Shown here one piece after another: positions 52,401-61,920 of a stretch of DNA of 64,000 nt. The notes below the pieces were generated by a model that worked only from the letters and a program-made list of their open reading frames with translations, searched no databases and was not told where the DNA came from. Origin of the DNA: Actinomadura sp. WMMA1423 (GTDB lineage: Bacteria > Actinomycetota > Actinomycetes > Streptosporangiales > Streptosporangiaceae); NCBI RefSeq assembly GCF_006547145.1, contig NZ_CP041244.1, forward strand, positions 62,001-126,000, in the 5' to 3' direction. The number at the start of each line of letters is the position of its first letter. Positions within the stretch are counted from its first letter, which is position 1. A program made the position numbers and the translations under genes.

Positions 52401-53786
52401 ATGAAGGCTCCGAATGAGGAGGTGCCGCCGGCCGCGACGGCCGGCGGCGCCGCCGCCGTGAACGCGCCGTCCGCCCGCCCGGGCGCCCGCGGGGCGCGCG
52501 AGCGGCTGAACCCGCCCTCGTGGCTGGCGCTGATGTTCCTGCTGCCGGCGCTGCTGCTGCTCGGCTTCCTGGTCGTCTACCCCATCGTCTACTCGGTGAT
52601 CCGCAGCTTCTTCGACGCCTCGGGCGACTCGTTCGCCGGCGTCGACAACTACACCGGGATCTTCAAGGGGCACGACAACCTCGTGGCGGTGCGCAACACC
52701 GCGATCTGGGTCGTCGTGGCGCCGACCGTGGTGACCATCATCGGCCTGGTCTTCGCCGTGCTCACCGAGCGCATCCGGTGGGCGACGGTGTTCAAGCTCG
52801 TGGTGTTCATGCCGATGGCGATCTCGTTCCTCGCCTCCGGCGTGATCTTCCGGCTGGTGTACCAGCAGGACCCGGACAAGGGCGTGGCGAACGCGGCGAT
52901 GGTCGCGGTCCACGACATGTTCCGGCAGGACACCACCTACCCCGGCGCGGGGCCCCGCAGCGGCGGGAGCGCTCCGGTGCGCCTGGACGGCGGCGCCGTG
53001 GTCACCTCGGCGCCGGTCTCGGCGGGGCAGAGCGCGCTCGTCCCGCTGCTGAAGGTCAAGCCGGAGTACCTGCCGAAGGACGCCAAGCCGGCCGCGCAGC
53101 CCCCGGCGGCCAAGGCCGGGCAGGTGACCGGCACGGTCTGGTTCGACTTCACCCGGGGCGGCGGCGGGCAGCAGAACGCCCCGAACTCCGGCGAGTCGGG
53201 CCTGCCGGGCATCCGGGTCGAGGCGGTCCGGGGCGGCAAGGTCGTCGCGAAGGCCACCACGGAGGCCGACGGCACCTTCACCATGAGGAAGGTGCCGGCC
53301 GGGTCGTACACGATCCGGCTGCCCAAGGACAACTTCACCACCGCCTACCAGGGCGCCGAGTGGCTCGGCGACACCCTCATCACCCCGGCGATCATCGGGT
53401 CGTACCTGTGGGTGTGGTCGGGCTTCGCGATGGTGCTGATCGCCGCGGGGCTCGCCGCCATCCCGCGCGACGCGCTGGAGGCGGCGCGGGTGGACGGCGC
53501 CACCGAGTGGCAGGTGTTCCGGCGGGTGACGATCCCGCTGCTCGCGCCCGTCCTGATGGTGGTGCTGGTGACGCTGGTCATCAACGTCCTGAAGGTCTTC
53601 GACCTCGTCTACATCATCGGCGGCGGCGATCCGAACGCCAGCGTGCTGGCGCTGCAGATGTGGACGGAGTCGTTCGGCGGCGGCAACGACCAGGGCTCCG
53701 GCAGCGCCATCGCCGTGCTGCTGTTCGTGCTCGTGCTGCCCGCCATGCTGTTCAACATCCGGCGAATGCGGCAGGAGCGCAAATGA
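52401..53786 (+). CDS. ABC sugar transporter permease with inserted Ig/CnaB-like domain
   Basis: This 461-residue MalF-type permease is ~150 residues longer than usual. TM1 is at ~41-66, TM2 ~100-121 and TM3 ~130-152. Residues ~175-320 then form an extra extracytoplasmic region: a Pro/Ala-rich stretch followed by a carboxypeptidase-regulatory/CnaB-like beta domain (~240-308: VTGTVWFDF, GLPGIRVEAVRGGK, ADGTFTMRKVPAGSYTIRLP). TM4-TM6 resume at ~325. The EAA loop that contacts the ATPase is EAARVDGATEWQVFRRVTIP (360-379). The insert lies in the loop facing the binding protein. The stop overlaps the next permease start. Confidence 0.93.
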   Translation: MKAPNEEVPPAATAGGAAAVNAPSARPGARGARERLNPPSWLALMFLLPALLLLGFLVVYPIVYSVIRSFFDASGDSFAGVDNYTGIFKGHDNLVAVRNTAIWVVVAPTVVTIIGLVFAVLTERIRWATVFKLVVFMPMAISFLASGVIFRLVYQQDPDKGVANAAMVAVHDMFRQDTTYPGAGPRSGGSAPVRLDGGAVVTSAPVSAGQSALVPLLKVKPEYLPKDAKPAAQPPAAKAGQVTGTVWFDFTRGGGGQQNAPNSGESGLPGIRVEAVRGGKVVAKATTEADGTFTMRKVPAGSYTIRLPKDNFTTAYQGAEWLGDTLITPAIIGSYLWVWSGFAMVLIAAGLAAIPRDALEAARVDGATEWQVFRRVTIPLLAPVLMVVLVTLVINVLKVFDLVYIIGGGDPNASVLALQMWTESFGGGNDQGSGSAIAVLLFVLVLPAMLFNIRRMRQERK

Positions 53787-54721
53787 GCACCGCGGAGAAG
53801 GCCGCCCCGGCGCCCTCCGGGGCCGGTGACACCGGCACGGCGGGAGCGCCGCGCCGCGGCGTGGCCGCCCGGATCATCGGGAAGGTCGGCGGGGGCGCGG
53901 CGCAGGCACTGCTGGTCCTCATCGCGGTGTTCTGGCTGGTGCCGACCCTCGGCCTGCTGGTCGCGTCGCTGCGCTCCAACGAGGACAACAGCGCCGACGG
54001 CTGGTGGAACATCTTCGCCAAGCCGGCGCAGCTCACGACGGAGTCCTACAGCGCGCTGCTGGACAAGGGCGACTTCGTCGACTCGTTCTGGAACACGGTG
54101 CTGATCACGGTCCCGGCGACGCTGCTGGTGGTCGCGATCGCCTCGCTGGCCGCCTACGCGTTCGCCTGGATGGAGTTCCCGGGGCGGGACTGGCTGTTCC
54201 TGATCGTCGTGGCGCTGCTGGTGGTGCCGGTCCAGGTCGCGCTGATCCCGGTCGCCAAGCTCTACGGGAAGATCGAGTTCGGCGGCTTCCAGATGTTCGG
54301 CTCGGTCACCGGCGTGGTGCTGTTCCACGTCGCGTTCGGCCTGCCGTTCGCCATCTTCCTGCTCCGCAACTTCTTCGCGGCGATCCCCCGGGACCTGCTC
54401 GAGGCGGCGCGGATGGACGGCGGCTCGGAATGGACCATCTTCCGCCGGGTGATCTTCCCGCTGGGCGGGCCGGCGATCGCCTCGCTCGGCATCTTCCAGT
54501 TCCTGTGGGTGTGGAACGACCTCCTGGTCGCGCTGGTGTTCGCCAACACCGAGTCGCAGCCGATGACCAAGTGGCTGCAGTCGCAGCGCATGCGGCAGTT
54601 CACCGGCAACATCGACATCCTCGCGCCCGGCGCGTTCCTGTCGCTGGTCGTCCCGCTGGCGGTGTTCTTCGCCTTCCAGCGCTACTTCGTCCAGGGGGTC
54701 CTCGCCGGCTCGGTGAAGTGA
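53783..54721 (+). CDS. ABC sugar transporter permease (MalG type)
   Basis: This 312-residue second permease has the normal six helices. The first is AQALLVLIAVFWLVPTLGLLVASL. Others include VLITVPATLLVVAIASLAAYAFAW and DWLFLIVVALLVVPVQVALIPV. The EAA loop is EAARMDGGSEWTIFRRVIFP. Its N-terminal ~30 residues are an Ala/Gly-rich cytoplasmic extension. The ATG overlaps the stop of the first permease (ATGA). A 14-bp stem terminator follows and ends the operon. Confidence 0.94.
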   Translation: MSTAEKAAPAPSGAGDTGTAGAPRRGVAARIIGKVGGGAAQALLVLIAVFWLVPTLGLLVASLRSNEDNSADGWWNIFAKPAQLTTESYSALLDKGDFVDSFWNTVLITVPATLLVVAIASLAAYAFAWMEFPGRDWLFLIVVALLVVPVQVALIPVAKLYGKIEFGGFQMFGSVTGVVLFHVAFGLPFAIFLLRNFFAAIPRDLLEAARMDGGSEWTIFRRVIFPLGGPAIASLGIFQFLWVWNDLLVALVFANTESQPMTKWLQSQRMRQFTGNIDILAPGAFLSLVVPLAVFFAFQRYFVQGVLAGSVK

Positions 54722-54749
54722 CCACCGGGAGCGGCGCCCGACGCGAGAC

Positions 54750-54782
54750 GGTGCCCACGGCCTGAGGAAGGCCGTGGGCACC
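54750..54782. terminator. Bidirectional hairpin terminator
   Basis: GGTGCCCACGGCCT (54750-54763) and AGGCCGTGGGCACC (54769-54782) pair perfectly over a GAGGA loop, between convergent genes. Confidence 0.85.
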
Positions 54783-54805
54783 GCCGCGTTCCGGGGGATC
54801 TGCCC

Positions 54806-56047
<1,242 letters not shown>

Positions 56048-56058
56048 CCGTACCCCTT

Positions 56059-56070
56059 GGAAACGTTTCC
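56059..56070. promoter_or_regulatory. LacI-type operator, perfect palindrome
   Basis: GGAAACGTTTCC is a perfect palindrome with the central CG typical of LacI/GalR sites. It lies 12 nt upstream of the second ATPase start. Confidence 0.7.
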
Positions 56071-56122
56071 GCCGGTCCCCTGCCGAACAGGGGATATGTC
56101 GTATTGGGTGGAGTAAACATCA

Positions 56123-56136
56123 TGGAATCGTTTCCA
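56123..56136. promoter_or_regulatory. LacI-type operator, near-palindrome
   Basis: TGGAATCGTTTCCA differs from a perfect palindrome at one symmetric pair. It lies ~55 nt upstream of the lacI-family start, where autoregulation would be expected. Confidence 0.65.
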
Positions 56137-56191
56137 GGGGAGACTCATCGTGAGAAGATGATCGAAACGGGCGGCAGGGGACGGTGCGCGG

Positions 56192-57214
56192 ATGGCGGAG
56201 CGGCGGTCGGCGACGATCAAGGACGTGGCCGCGGCGGCCGGCGTCGGCATCGCCACGGTGTCGCGGGTGTTCTCCGGGACGGGCTCGGCGAGCGCCGCGA
56301 CCCGCGAGCGGGTGCTGGCCGCGGCCCGCGAGCTGGACTACCGGCCGAGCGCCCTCGGCCGGGGCCTGAAGCTGCGCCGCAGCGGCGGCATCGGCCTGGT
56401 CGTCCCGGACGTCACCGACCCGTTCTGCGCCGAGCTCGTCGCGGGCGTGCTGGCCTGCGCGCGCACGCTCGGCGAGCACGTCATCGTGGACGCCGCGCAC
56501 GGCGATCCGGCCCGCGAGGCCGAGATCGTCGACCGGCTCGTCGAGCAGCGGGTCGACGGGATCATCGCGCTGCCCGCCGGAGACGAGGCCGACTGGCGCG
56601 CGGCGGCACGGGTGTGCTCCAGCGTCGTGTTCGCCGACCGCGTGCTGCCGGGGCTGCCGGAGGTCCCGTCCGTCCTCGCCGACGACGCGGGGGGCGTCCG
56701 GTCCCTCGCCGAGTACCTCGTCGGGCTCGGGCACCGCCGCATCGGGTTCCTCGGCGGCGCGCCGGGCCGGCCCTCGGGGGTGCGCGAGCGCGCGTTCCGC
56801 GACACCCTGGCCCAGCTGGGCGTGCCCGTCGAGGAGGACCTGATCGTGGCGGCCCGCCCCGCCCGCGACGCCGCCTACGCCGCCGCCGCCGGGCTGCTCC
56901 AGCGCCGCGCCGACGTCACGGCGGTCCTCGCCGCGGGCCACCTGCTCGGCGAGGCCGCCGTCCTGGTCGCCCGCGAGCTGGACCTGCGGGTGCCTACCGA
57001 CGTGTCCATCGCGATGGTGGACGACGTCGCGTGGGCGGAGCTGTGCGACCCGCCGCTCACCGCCGTGGCCAGGCCCGGCCACGACATCGGCTACCGCGCC
57101 TGCGAGCTGCTGCTGCGCGAGCCCGCCCGGCGCGGCAGGGGAGGCCCCGTCCTGCTGCCGACGGAGCTGGTGGTGCGCGGCAGCTGCGGCCCGCTGCGCC
57201 ACGTGCGCCGCTGA
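56192..57214 (+). CDS. LacI-family transcriptional regulator
   Basis: This 340-residue repressor has an N-terminal HTH and hinge (ATIKDVAAAAGVGIATVSRVFS, YRPSALGRGLKLRRSG). A periplasmic-binding-protein-like effector domain follows (GIGLVVPDVTDPFCAELVAG, VDGIIALPAG, HRRIGFLGGAPGRPSG). The two LacI-type palindromes in the 144-bp divergent region are its likely sites, so it would control itself and the second ATPase. The sugar importer operon at 49.8-54.7 kb is a plausible further target. The inducer is presumably the transported sugar. Confidence 0.92.
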   Translation: MAERRSATIKDVAAAAGVGIATVSRVFSGTGSASAATRERVLAAARELDYRPSALGRGLKLRRSGGIGLVVPDVTDPFCAELVAGVLACARTLGEHVIVDAAHGDPAREAEIVDRLVEQRVDGIIALPAGDEADWRAAARVCSSVVFADRVLPGLPEVPSVLADDAGGVRSLAEYLVGLGHRRIGFLGGAPGRPSGVRERAFRDTLAQLGVPVEEDLIVAARPARDAAYAAAAGLLQRRADVTAVLAAGHLLGEAAVLVARELDLRVPTDVSIAMVDDVAWAELCDPPLTAVARPGHDIGYRACELLLREPARRGRGGPVLLPTELVVRGSCGPLRHVRR

Positions 57215-57307
57215 CGGGGGCCGGCGCGGGGCCGGCGCGGGCCCCCGGCCCTCGCGGCGCCGCCGATCCGTGATCGCATGCGGGCCCGCGCACCGGCTCC
57301 GGCGCGC

Positions 57308-57313
57308 TAGATT
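57308..57313 (+). promoter_or_regulatory. -10 box of a leaderless promoter (AsnC-family gene)
   Basis: TAGATT lies 6 nt before the GTG at 57320. Confidence 0.5.
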
Positions 57314-57319
57314 TCCCGC

Positions 57320-57760
57320 GTGGAGGAGATCGATCGTCAGATCATGGCGCTGCTGGCCGACGACGGGCGGATGAGTTTCACCGACCTGGCCAAGGAGACG
57401 GGGCTGTCGGTGTCGGCGGTGCACCAGCGGGTCCGGCGGCTGCAGAAGCGCGGTGTCATCAAGGGCTTCGCCGCGCAGCTCGACACCCGGGAGATCGGCC
57501 TGCCGCTGACCGCGTTCGTGTCGATCAAACCGATCGACCCGGCCGCGCCCGACGACGCCCCCGAGCGGCTGGCGCACCTCCAGGCGATCGAGGCGTGCCA
57601 CTCGGTGGCGGGGGACGAGAGCTACATCCTCAAGGTCCGGGTCGCCTCCCCGAACGAGCTGGAGGACCTGCTGCAGAAGATCCGCGCCGCCGCGAACGTC
57701 GCGACGCGCACCACCGTCGTCCTCAGCACCCCCTGGGAGGCGCGGCGCCCGCCCCTGTAG
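57320..57760 (+). CDS. Lrp/AsnC-family transcriptional regulator
   Basis: This 146-residue regulator has an N-terminal HTH (IDRQIMALLADDGRMSFTDLAK, LSVSAVHQRVRRLQKRGVIKG). A C-terminal RAM domain follows (LPLTAFVSIKPI, CHSVAGDESYILKVRVASPNELEDLL), which typically binds amino acids and drives octamer formation. The GTG start is 6 nt from a -10 box. The gene ends ~40 nt before the convergent LLM oxidoreductase. No obvious target gene lies beside it. Confidence 0.92.
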   Translation: MEEIDRQIMALLADDGRMSFTDLAKETGLSVSAVHQRVRRLQKRGVIKGFAAQLDTREIGLPLTAFVSIKPIDPAAPDDAPERLAHLQAIEACHSVAGDESYILKVRVASPNELEDLLQKIRAAANVATRTTVVLSTPWEARRPPL

Positions 57761-57812
57761 TCAGGGGCTCCGGGTCAGTCAGGGGCACCGGGCGCTGGTG
57801 TCAGGCTCCGGG
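57761..57812. repeat. Three degenerate TCAGG-type direct repeats at a convergent junction
   Basis: TCAGGGGCTCCGGG (57761-57774), TCAGGGGCACCGGG (57779-57792) and a shortened TCAGGCTCCGGG (57801-57812). The last includes the minus-strand TGA stop of the LLM gene. Confidence 0.5.
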
Positions 57813-58718
57813 TGCGAACGCCTCCAGGGCCTCCTGGGCGCGCTCCAGCGACGCCTCCGGGTCGGCGTCCGGCCCGGTGATCCCGGGATCGAAGTTCAGG
57901 TCGACGAACAGCTCGGTGACGCCCTGCCGGGCGAGCGCGCCGAAGTCGCCCCGGATCTCCTCCGGCGAGCCGGTGAGCAGGCGCCGCTCCTCCCGGCCCG
58001 CGGGCCGGACGCGGACCGCGCCCCGGCACACGAACCGCAGGGCGGACGCGTCCCGCCCGGCCTCCTCGGCCGCCTCCCGGACGACGTCGATGGAGCGCCC
58101 GATCGCGGCGAGGTCGGCGCGGCTGGAGCTGACCCAGCCCTCCGCCAGCCGTCCGGCGCGCCGCAGCGCGGCGTCGGCCGCGCCGCCGAGCAGGATCGGC
58201 GGCCCGGACGGCTGGAGCGGGCGCGGGTCCATGGTCACCGGCGGGATGTCGTAGAACTCGCCGTGGAACCGCGTCGCCTCCCCGGGCCCGCCCGCCCACA
58301 GGGCGCGCAGCGCGGCGATGAACTCCTCCGCGCGGGCGCCGCGCCGCTCCATCGGGGCGCCGACCGCGGCGAACTCCTCGCGCATCCAGCCGATCCCGAG
58401 GCCGAGGTCCAGGCGCCCGCCGCTCACGTGGTCGAGGGTGGCGGCCTGCTTGGCGAGGATCGGGGGCGCGTAGAACGGCAGGTTCACCACCGCGACGCCG
58501 AGCCTTGCGCGGGCGGTGTGGGCGGCGAGGTAGGCCAGGGTGATCAGGGGATCGGGGACGTTGCGGTAGGTGAGGTCCTGCGACCCGGCGGGGTTGAGCA
58601 CCCGCTGCAGCGTCCAGAGCGAGCGGTAGCCGAGCTCCTCGGCCCGCCGAGCCACCTCCACCTGGTTGCGCGGGGTCGCCCATGCTCCCGACCCCGGCAC
58701 CGCGAACCCGATCTCCAC
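57801..58718 (-). CDS. LLM-class (probably F420-dependent) oxidoreductase
   Basis: This 305-residue protein has the bacterial-luciferase-like TIM barrel. Family features are MEIGFAVPGSGAWATPRNQVEVARRAEELGY, DPLITLAYLAAHTARARLG, HVSGGRLDLGLGIGWMREEF and PPILLGGAADAALRRAGRLAEGWV. The pattern fits the F420-dependent subgroup found widely in actinobacteria (TIGR03619-like), though an FMN enzyme cannot be excluded. The substrate is unknown. GTG 58718 follows GGGGGA. Confidence 0.88.
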   Translation of the reverse strand: MEIGFAVPGSGAWATPRNQVEVARRAEELGYRSLWTLQRVLNPAGSQDLTYRNVPDPLITLAYLAAHTARARLGVAVVNLPFYAPPILAKQAATLDHVSGGRLDLGLGIGWMREEFAAVGAPMERRGARAEEFIAALRALWAGGPGEATRFHGEFYDIPPVTMDPRPLQPSGPPILLGGAADAALRRAGRLAEGWVSSSRADLAAIGRSIDVVREAAEEAGRDASALRFVCRGAVRVRPAGREERRLLTGSPEEIRGDFGALARQGVTELFVDLNFDPGITGPDADPEASLERAQEALEAFAPGA

Positions 58719-58803
58719 TGCGTCCCCCTACCTGCTCCGGCGTGACCTTACAACGTCAAGGGCGGCGCCGGGACGCACCGGCCGAGTCCTGAGACGAGCT
58801 CGG

Positions 58804-59343
58804 TCAGGGGGCGGTGGCGATGAAGGCGGAGTTGCCGAAGCCGATCTCGTCGCCGGGCCGGACGCGGGTCGGGCCGGTCAGCCGGTACCCGTTCACCCGG
58901 GTGCCGTTCATGGAGCCGAGGTCGGAGACGATCCAGCCCTCGTCCGCGCGCTGGATCTCGGCGTGGAACCGGGAGACGGTGAGGTCGGTGAGGATGAACT
59001 GGCAGGCGGGCGCGCGGCCGACGACGATGCGGCCGAGGTCCGGCGGGGGGAGCATGAAGCGCGGCAGTCGCGGCGCCCGCCACGCCGCCTCGATCCGCGC
59101 GGTCGCCTGCGACACCGAGGAGACCAGGCCGGTCAGCCGGTTCACGACGCGGTTGGAGGTCGGCAGGTCGTGCACGATGTCGGCCAGCTCGGCCCGGCTG
59201 CGCGCCCGCAGCACCTGGTCGACGCGGCGCTCGAACGTCTCGTCCGACATCCGGCCCTCGGCCACGCGTTCGCTGAGGACGCGCAGTGCCCGGTCCCGCT
59301 CCGTGTCGGACGCTCTCACCGGGAATGAGGGCTGACCGTCCAT
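58804..59343 (-). CDS. DUF1707 and FHA domain protein
   Basis: This 179-residue protein has two domains. The N-terminal DUF1707 segment (~8-60) reads VRASDTERDRALRVLSERVAEGRMSDETFERRVD. The C-terminal FHA domain (~105-178) includes IVVGRAPACQFILTDLTVSRFHAEIQ, VSDLGSMNGTRVNG and IGFGNSAF, which are the phosphothreonine-recognition residues (Gly-Arg, Ser-Arg-His, Asn-Gly). It should bind a partner phosphorylated by a Ser/Thr kinase, but no kinase gene is nearby. A GATACT box 7 nt before the ATG suggests a leaderless transcript. Confidence 0.9.
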   Translation of the reverse strand: MDGQPSFPVRASDTERDRALRVLSERVAEGRMSDETFERRVDQVLRARSRAELADIVHDLPTSNRVVNRLTGLVSSVSQATARIEAAWRAPRLPRFMLPPPDLGRIVVGRAPACQFILTDLTVSRFHAEIQRADEGWIVSDLGSMNGTRVNGYRLTGPTRVRPGDEIGFGNSAFIATAP

Positions 59344-59350
59344 AGCTGTG

Positions 59351-59356
59351 AGTATC
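59351..59356 (-). promoter_or_regulatory. -10 box of a leaderless promoter (DUF1707-FHA gene)
   Basis: GATACT on the minus strand, 7 nt before the ATG at 59343. The first base departs from TANNNT. Confidence 0.4.
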
Positions 59357-59440
59357 CAGTCCCCATCGTCGGCTGTCCAGAAAGGCCCGTTCGGGCCGAG
59401 GAGGGGCGACCGGAGTCATCCGTCCTCTCCCTTTCCGACG

Positions 59441-59474
59441 CCGTCCCGCCCCCGGAAGTTCGCGGGCGGGACGG
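59441..59474 (-). terminator. Hairpin terminator after the acyl-CoA dehydrogenase gene
   Basis: CCGTCCCGCCC (59441-59451) pairs with GGGCGGGACGG (59464-59474). It lies 24 nt past the minus-strand stop. Confidence 0.65.
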
Positions 59475-59498
59475 CGGCGTCCGGACGCCGCGGGGGGC

Positions 59499-60716
59499 TC
59501 AGCGCGACAGCAGGTCGCGGGCGATGTGGGTGACCTGGATCTCGTCGGTGCCGGCGTAGATCTGGAACGACTTGGCGTCGCGGGCGAGCTGCTCCACGCG
59601 GTACTCGCTCATGTAGCCGTTGCCGCCGAACAGCTGCACGGCCTCCTGCGCGACCTCGCTGGCGGCCTGCGCGGCGTACAGCTTCATCGCCGACGCCTCG
59701 GCGAGGGTGGGGGTGCGCCCGGCGCGCTGCATCTCGATGTGCCGGAACACGAGGTTCTGCACGTTGAGGCGGGCGACCTCCATCTTCGCCAGCTTCAGCT
59801 GGATCAGCTGGAAGTCGCCGATGCGCTGCCCCCACAGCTCGCGGGTCTTGGCGTACTCGACCGACAGCTTCAGGCACTCCTCGATGACGCCGAGGGCCAT
59901 CGCGGCGACGCCGGCGCGCTCGGTGACGAAGTTCTGGCGCGCCGACTCCTTGCCGCCCTGCGAGCCGGAGGACAGGAGCCGGTCGGCGCCCGCGCGCACG
60001 TCGTTCAGGAACAGCTCACCGGTGGGGGAGGAGTGCAGCCCCATCTTGCGCAGCGGCCTGCTCTGCTCCAGGCCCGGCATGCCCCGGTCGAGGACGAAGG
60101 TGAGGATCTCCCGGTCCCTGGGGTCCTCCCCCTGGTCGAGCTTGCAGTAGAAGACGATCGTGTCGGCGAAGGGGCCGTTGGTGATGAACGTCTTGCTGCC
60201 GTTGAGGACGTACTCGTCGCCGTCCCTCCTCGCGGTGGCCTGCATCCCGCCGAACGCGTCCGACCCGGAGTTCGCCTCGGTGATGGCCCAGGCGCCGACC
60301 TTCTCCATGGTGAGCAGCGGGAGGGCCCAGCGCTCCTTCTGCTCGGGCGTGCCGCGCTTCATGATCGTCCCGGCGGCGAGGCCGAGCCCGACGCCCATCG
60401 CCGAGACCAGGCCGGGCGCGACCTTGCACAGCTCGATGACGGGCAGCATCGACATCGCGGCGTTGCCGCCGCCGGCCCGGTCGCCCTCGGCGGCGCCCTC
60501 GCCGCCGGAGCCGCCCTCGCGCTCCTTGGCCAGCCGGGCGTGGAAGGACGAGCGGGCCATCTCGTCCATCCCGAACGTCTTGTAGAGGCCGCGGAGCAGG
60601 TCGTAGGGCGGCAGCTCGCCCGACTCCAGCGCGTCCAGGTTCGGGCGGACCTCCGCGTCGATCCAGCCGCGCACCGCGTCCCGGATCATCAAGTCTTCCT
60701 CGGACCACTCGATCAT
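59499..60716 (-). CDS. Acyl-CoA dehydrogenase family protein
   Basis: This ~405-residue FAD enzyme introduces a 2,3-double bond in acyl-CoA thioesters. It has the family signatures AITEANSGSDAFGG (flavin/substrate binding) and FITNGPFADTIVFY. Further markers are RAGVAAMALGVIEECLKLSVEYAKTRELWG and AVQLFGGNGYMSEYRVEQLARDAKSFQIYAGTDEIQ (split here by function), ending ARDLLSR. The IYAGTDEIQ segment lies next to the usual catalytic Glu region, but I cannot place the base with certainty. An unusual Gly/Glu-rich stretch (GGSGGEGAAEGDRAGGG) sits near residue 80-97. The gene stands alone, with the IS element upstream. Confidence 0.92.
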   Translation of the reverse strand: MIEWSEEDLMIRDAVRGWIDAEVRPNLDALESGELPPYDLLRGLYKTFGMDEMARSSFHARLAKEREGGSGGEGAAEGDRAGGGNAAMSMLPVIELCKVAPGLVSAMGVGLGLAAGTIMKRGTPEQKERWALPLLTMEKVGAWAITEANSGSDAFGGMQATARRDGDEYVLNGSKTFITNGPFADTIVFYCKLDQGEDPRDREILTFVLDRGMPGLEQSRPLRKMGLHSSPTGELFLNDVRAGADRLLSSGSQGGKESARQNFVTERAGVAAMALGVIEECLKLSVEYAKTRELWGQRIGDFQLIQLKLAKMEVARLNVQNLVFRHIEMQRAGRTPTLAEASAMKLYAAQAASEVAQEAVQLFGGNGYMSEYRVEQLARDAKSFQIYAGTDEIQVTHIARDLLSR

Positions 60717-60798
60717 GCTCTGCCCGCCCTCTCGACGCCTGCCGGGTTCCCGGGACCCATCCAAGCAGAGTCTGAAAGTGAGCGCTTATCGAGGGGGT

Positions 60799-60804
60799 GC
60801 TAGC
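60799..60804. repeat. Target-site duplication, left copy (GCTAGC)
   Basis: GCTAGC directly left of the element and again at 61916-61921. It has the NCTAGN form known for IS481. Confidence 0.75.
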
Positions 60805-61915
60805 TGTACTGCCCACGGAGGTTGGGAACACGGCGGCGCGGTTGGATGATCTTGATATGAGGGAGGGCCTCCGGGTTCGGTGTGGATTGCGACATCTGCA
60901 CCGGCACCACAGGAGGCCCTCATGCCCCACCGTAATGCCCCGCTGACCGAGACCGGACGCCTGCGCCTGGCCCGCTGCGTGGTCGATGGCCGCTGGCCGC
61001 TGCGGCGGGCCGCCGAACGGTTCCAGGTCTCGGTCGGCACCGCCCGGAGATGGGCCGCGCGGTATCGGGAGCTGGGCGAGGCCGGGATGGCCGACCGGTC
61101 CTCGCGCCCGCACCGCAGTCCGCGCCGTACCCCCACCCGGACCGAGCGGCGGATCATCAAGGTGCGGGTACTGCGCCGGTGGGGACCGGCCCGCATCGCC
61201 TACCTGCTCGGCCTCAACCCCGCCACCGTCCACCGTGTCCTGACCCGCTACGGCCTGCCCCACCTACGGCACCTGGACCGCGCCACCGGCCGCACCGTCC
61301 GCCGCTACGAGCATCCCGCGCCCGGCGACCTGGTCCACGTCGACATCAAGAAACTCGGCAACATCCCCGACGGCGGCGGCCACCGCGTGCACGGCCGCGC
61401 CACCGGCGGCCGCAACTCCTCGGCCCACCGCGACCCCCACCGGTCCCGCACCGTGCACGGCCGCCCCAACCTGGGCTACGGCTACCTGCACAACGCCGTA
61501 GACGACCACTCCCGCCTGGCCTACACCGAGATCCTGCCCGACGAGACCAAAGAGACCGCCGCCGCGTTCTGGCAGCGGGCCCAGGCATTCTTCACCGACG
61601 CCGGCATCACGGTGCAGCGCGTGCTGACCGACAACGGCTCGTGCTACCGCTCACGGCTATGGCACGACACCCTCACCGCCGCCGGCATCGCCCACAAACG
61701 CACCCGCCCCTACCGGCCCCAGACCAACGGCAAGGTCGAACGGTTCAACCGCACCCTTCTCGACGAATGGGCCTACAACCAGCCCTACCCCTCAGAGACC
61801 CAACGCCGCCAGGCACTCCCGCACTGGCTGCACACCTACAATCACCACCGCGGACACACCGCACTCGGCGGCCACCCACCCGCCAGCCGCGTCCCCAACC
61901 TCACGGGACAGAACA
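60805..61915 (+). mobile_element. IS481-family insertion sequence (~1111 bp)
   Basis: The element begins TGTACTGCCCACGGAGG and its right end read inward begins TGTTCTGTCCCGTGAGG. The two ends agree at most of the first ~29 positions (both contain GAGGTTGGG). Flanks are identical GCTAGC hexamers. One transposase gene fills the element and its DDE triad is intact, so it may still be active. It lies between an acyl-CoA dehydrogenase gene and a DUF3616 gene without visibly disrupting either. Confidence 0.85.
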
Positions 61916-61920
61916 GCTAG
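60922..61920 (+). CDS. IS481-family transposase
   Basis: This 332-residue DDE transposase has an N-terminal HTH pair (LRLARCVVDGRWPLRRAAERF, VSVGTARRWAARYREL), an HTH-like region with RTPTRTERRIIKVRVLR and an rve-type integrase core. The catalytic acids are Asp141 (VHVDIKK), Asp237 (LTDNGS) and Glu273 (GKVERFN). The D237-E273 spacing has 35 intervening residues, as in IS3/IS481 enzymes. AGGAGG precedes the ATG at 60922. The TAG stop (61918-61920) lies in the duplicated target CTAG, not in the element itself. Confidence 0.93.
   Translation: MPHRNAPLTETGRLRLARCVVDGRWPLRRAAERFQVSVGTARRWAARYRELGEAGMADRSSRPHRSPRRTPTRTERRIIKVRVLRRWGPARIAYLLGLNPATVHRVLTRYGLPHLRHLDRATGRTVRRYEHPAPGDLVHVDIKKLGNIPDGGGHRVHGRATGGRNSSAHRDPHRSRTVHGRPNLGYGYLHNAVDDHSRLAYTEILPDETKETAAAFWQRAQAFFTDAGITVQRVLTDNGSCYRSRLWHDTLTAAGIAHKRTRPYRPQTNGKVERFNRTLLDEWAYNQPYPSETQRRQALPHWLHTYNHHRGHTALGGHPPASRVPNLTGQNS

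Noticed and set aside
57215..57247. Terminator after the LacI-family gene
   Set aside because: Only a 7-bp GGGGGCC stem with a 17-nt unpaired loop can be drawn, much weaker than the other hairpins here.
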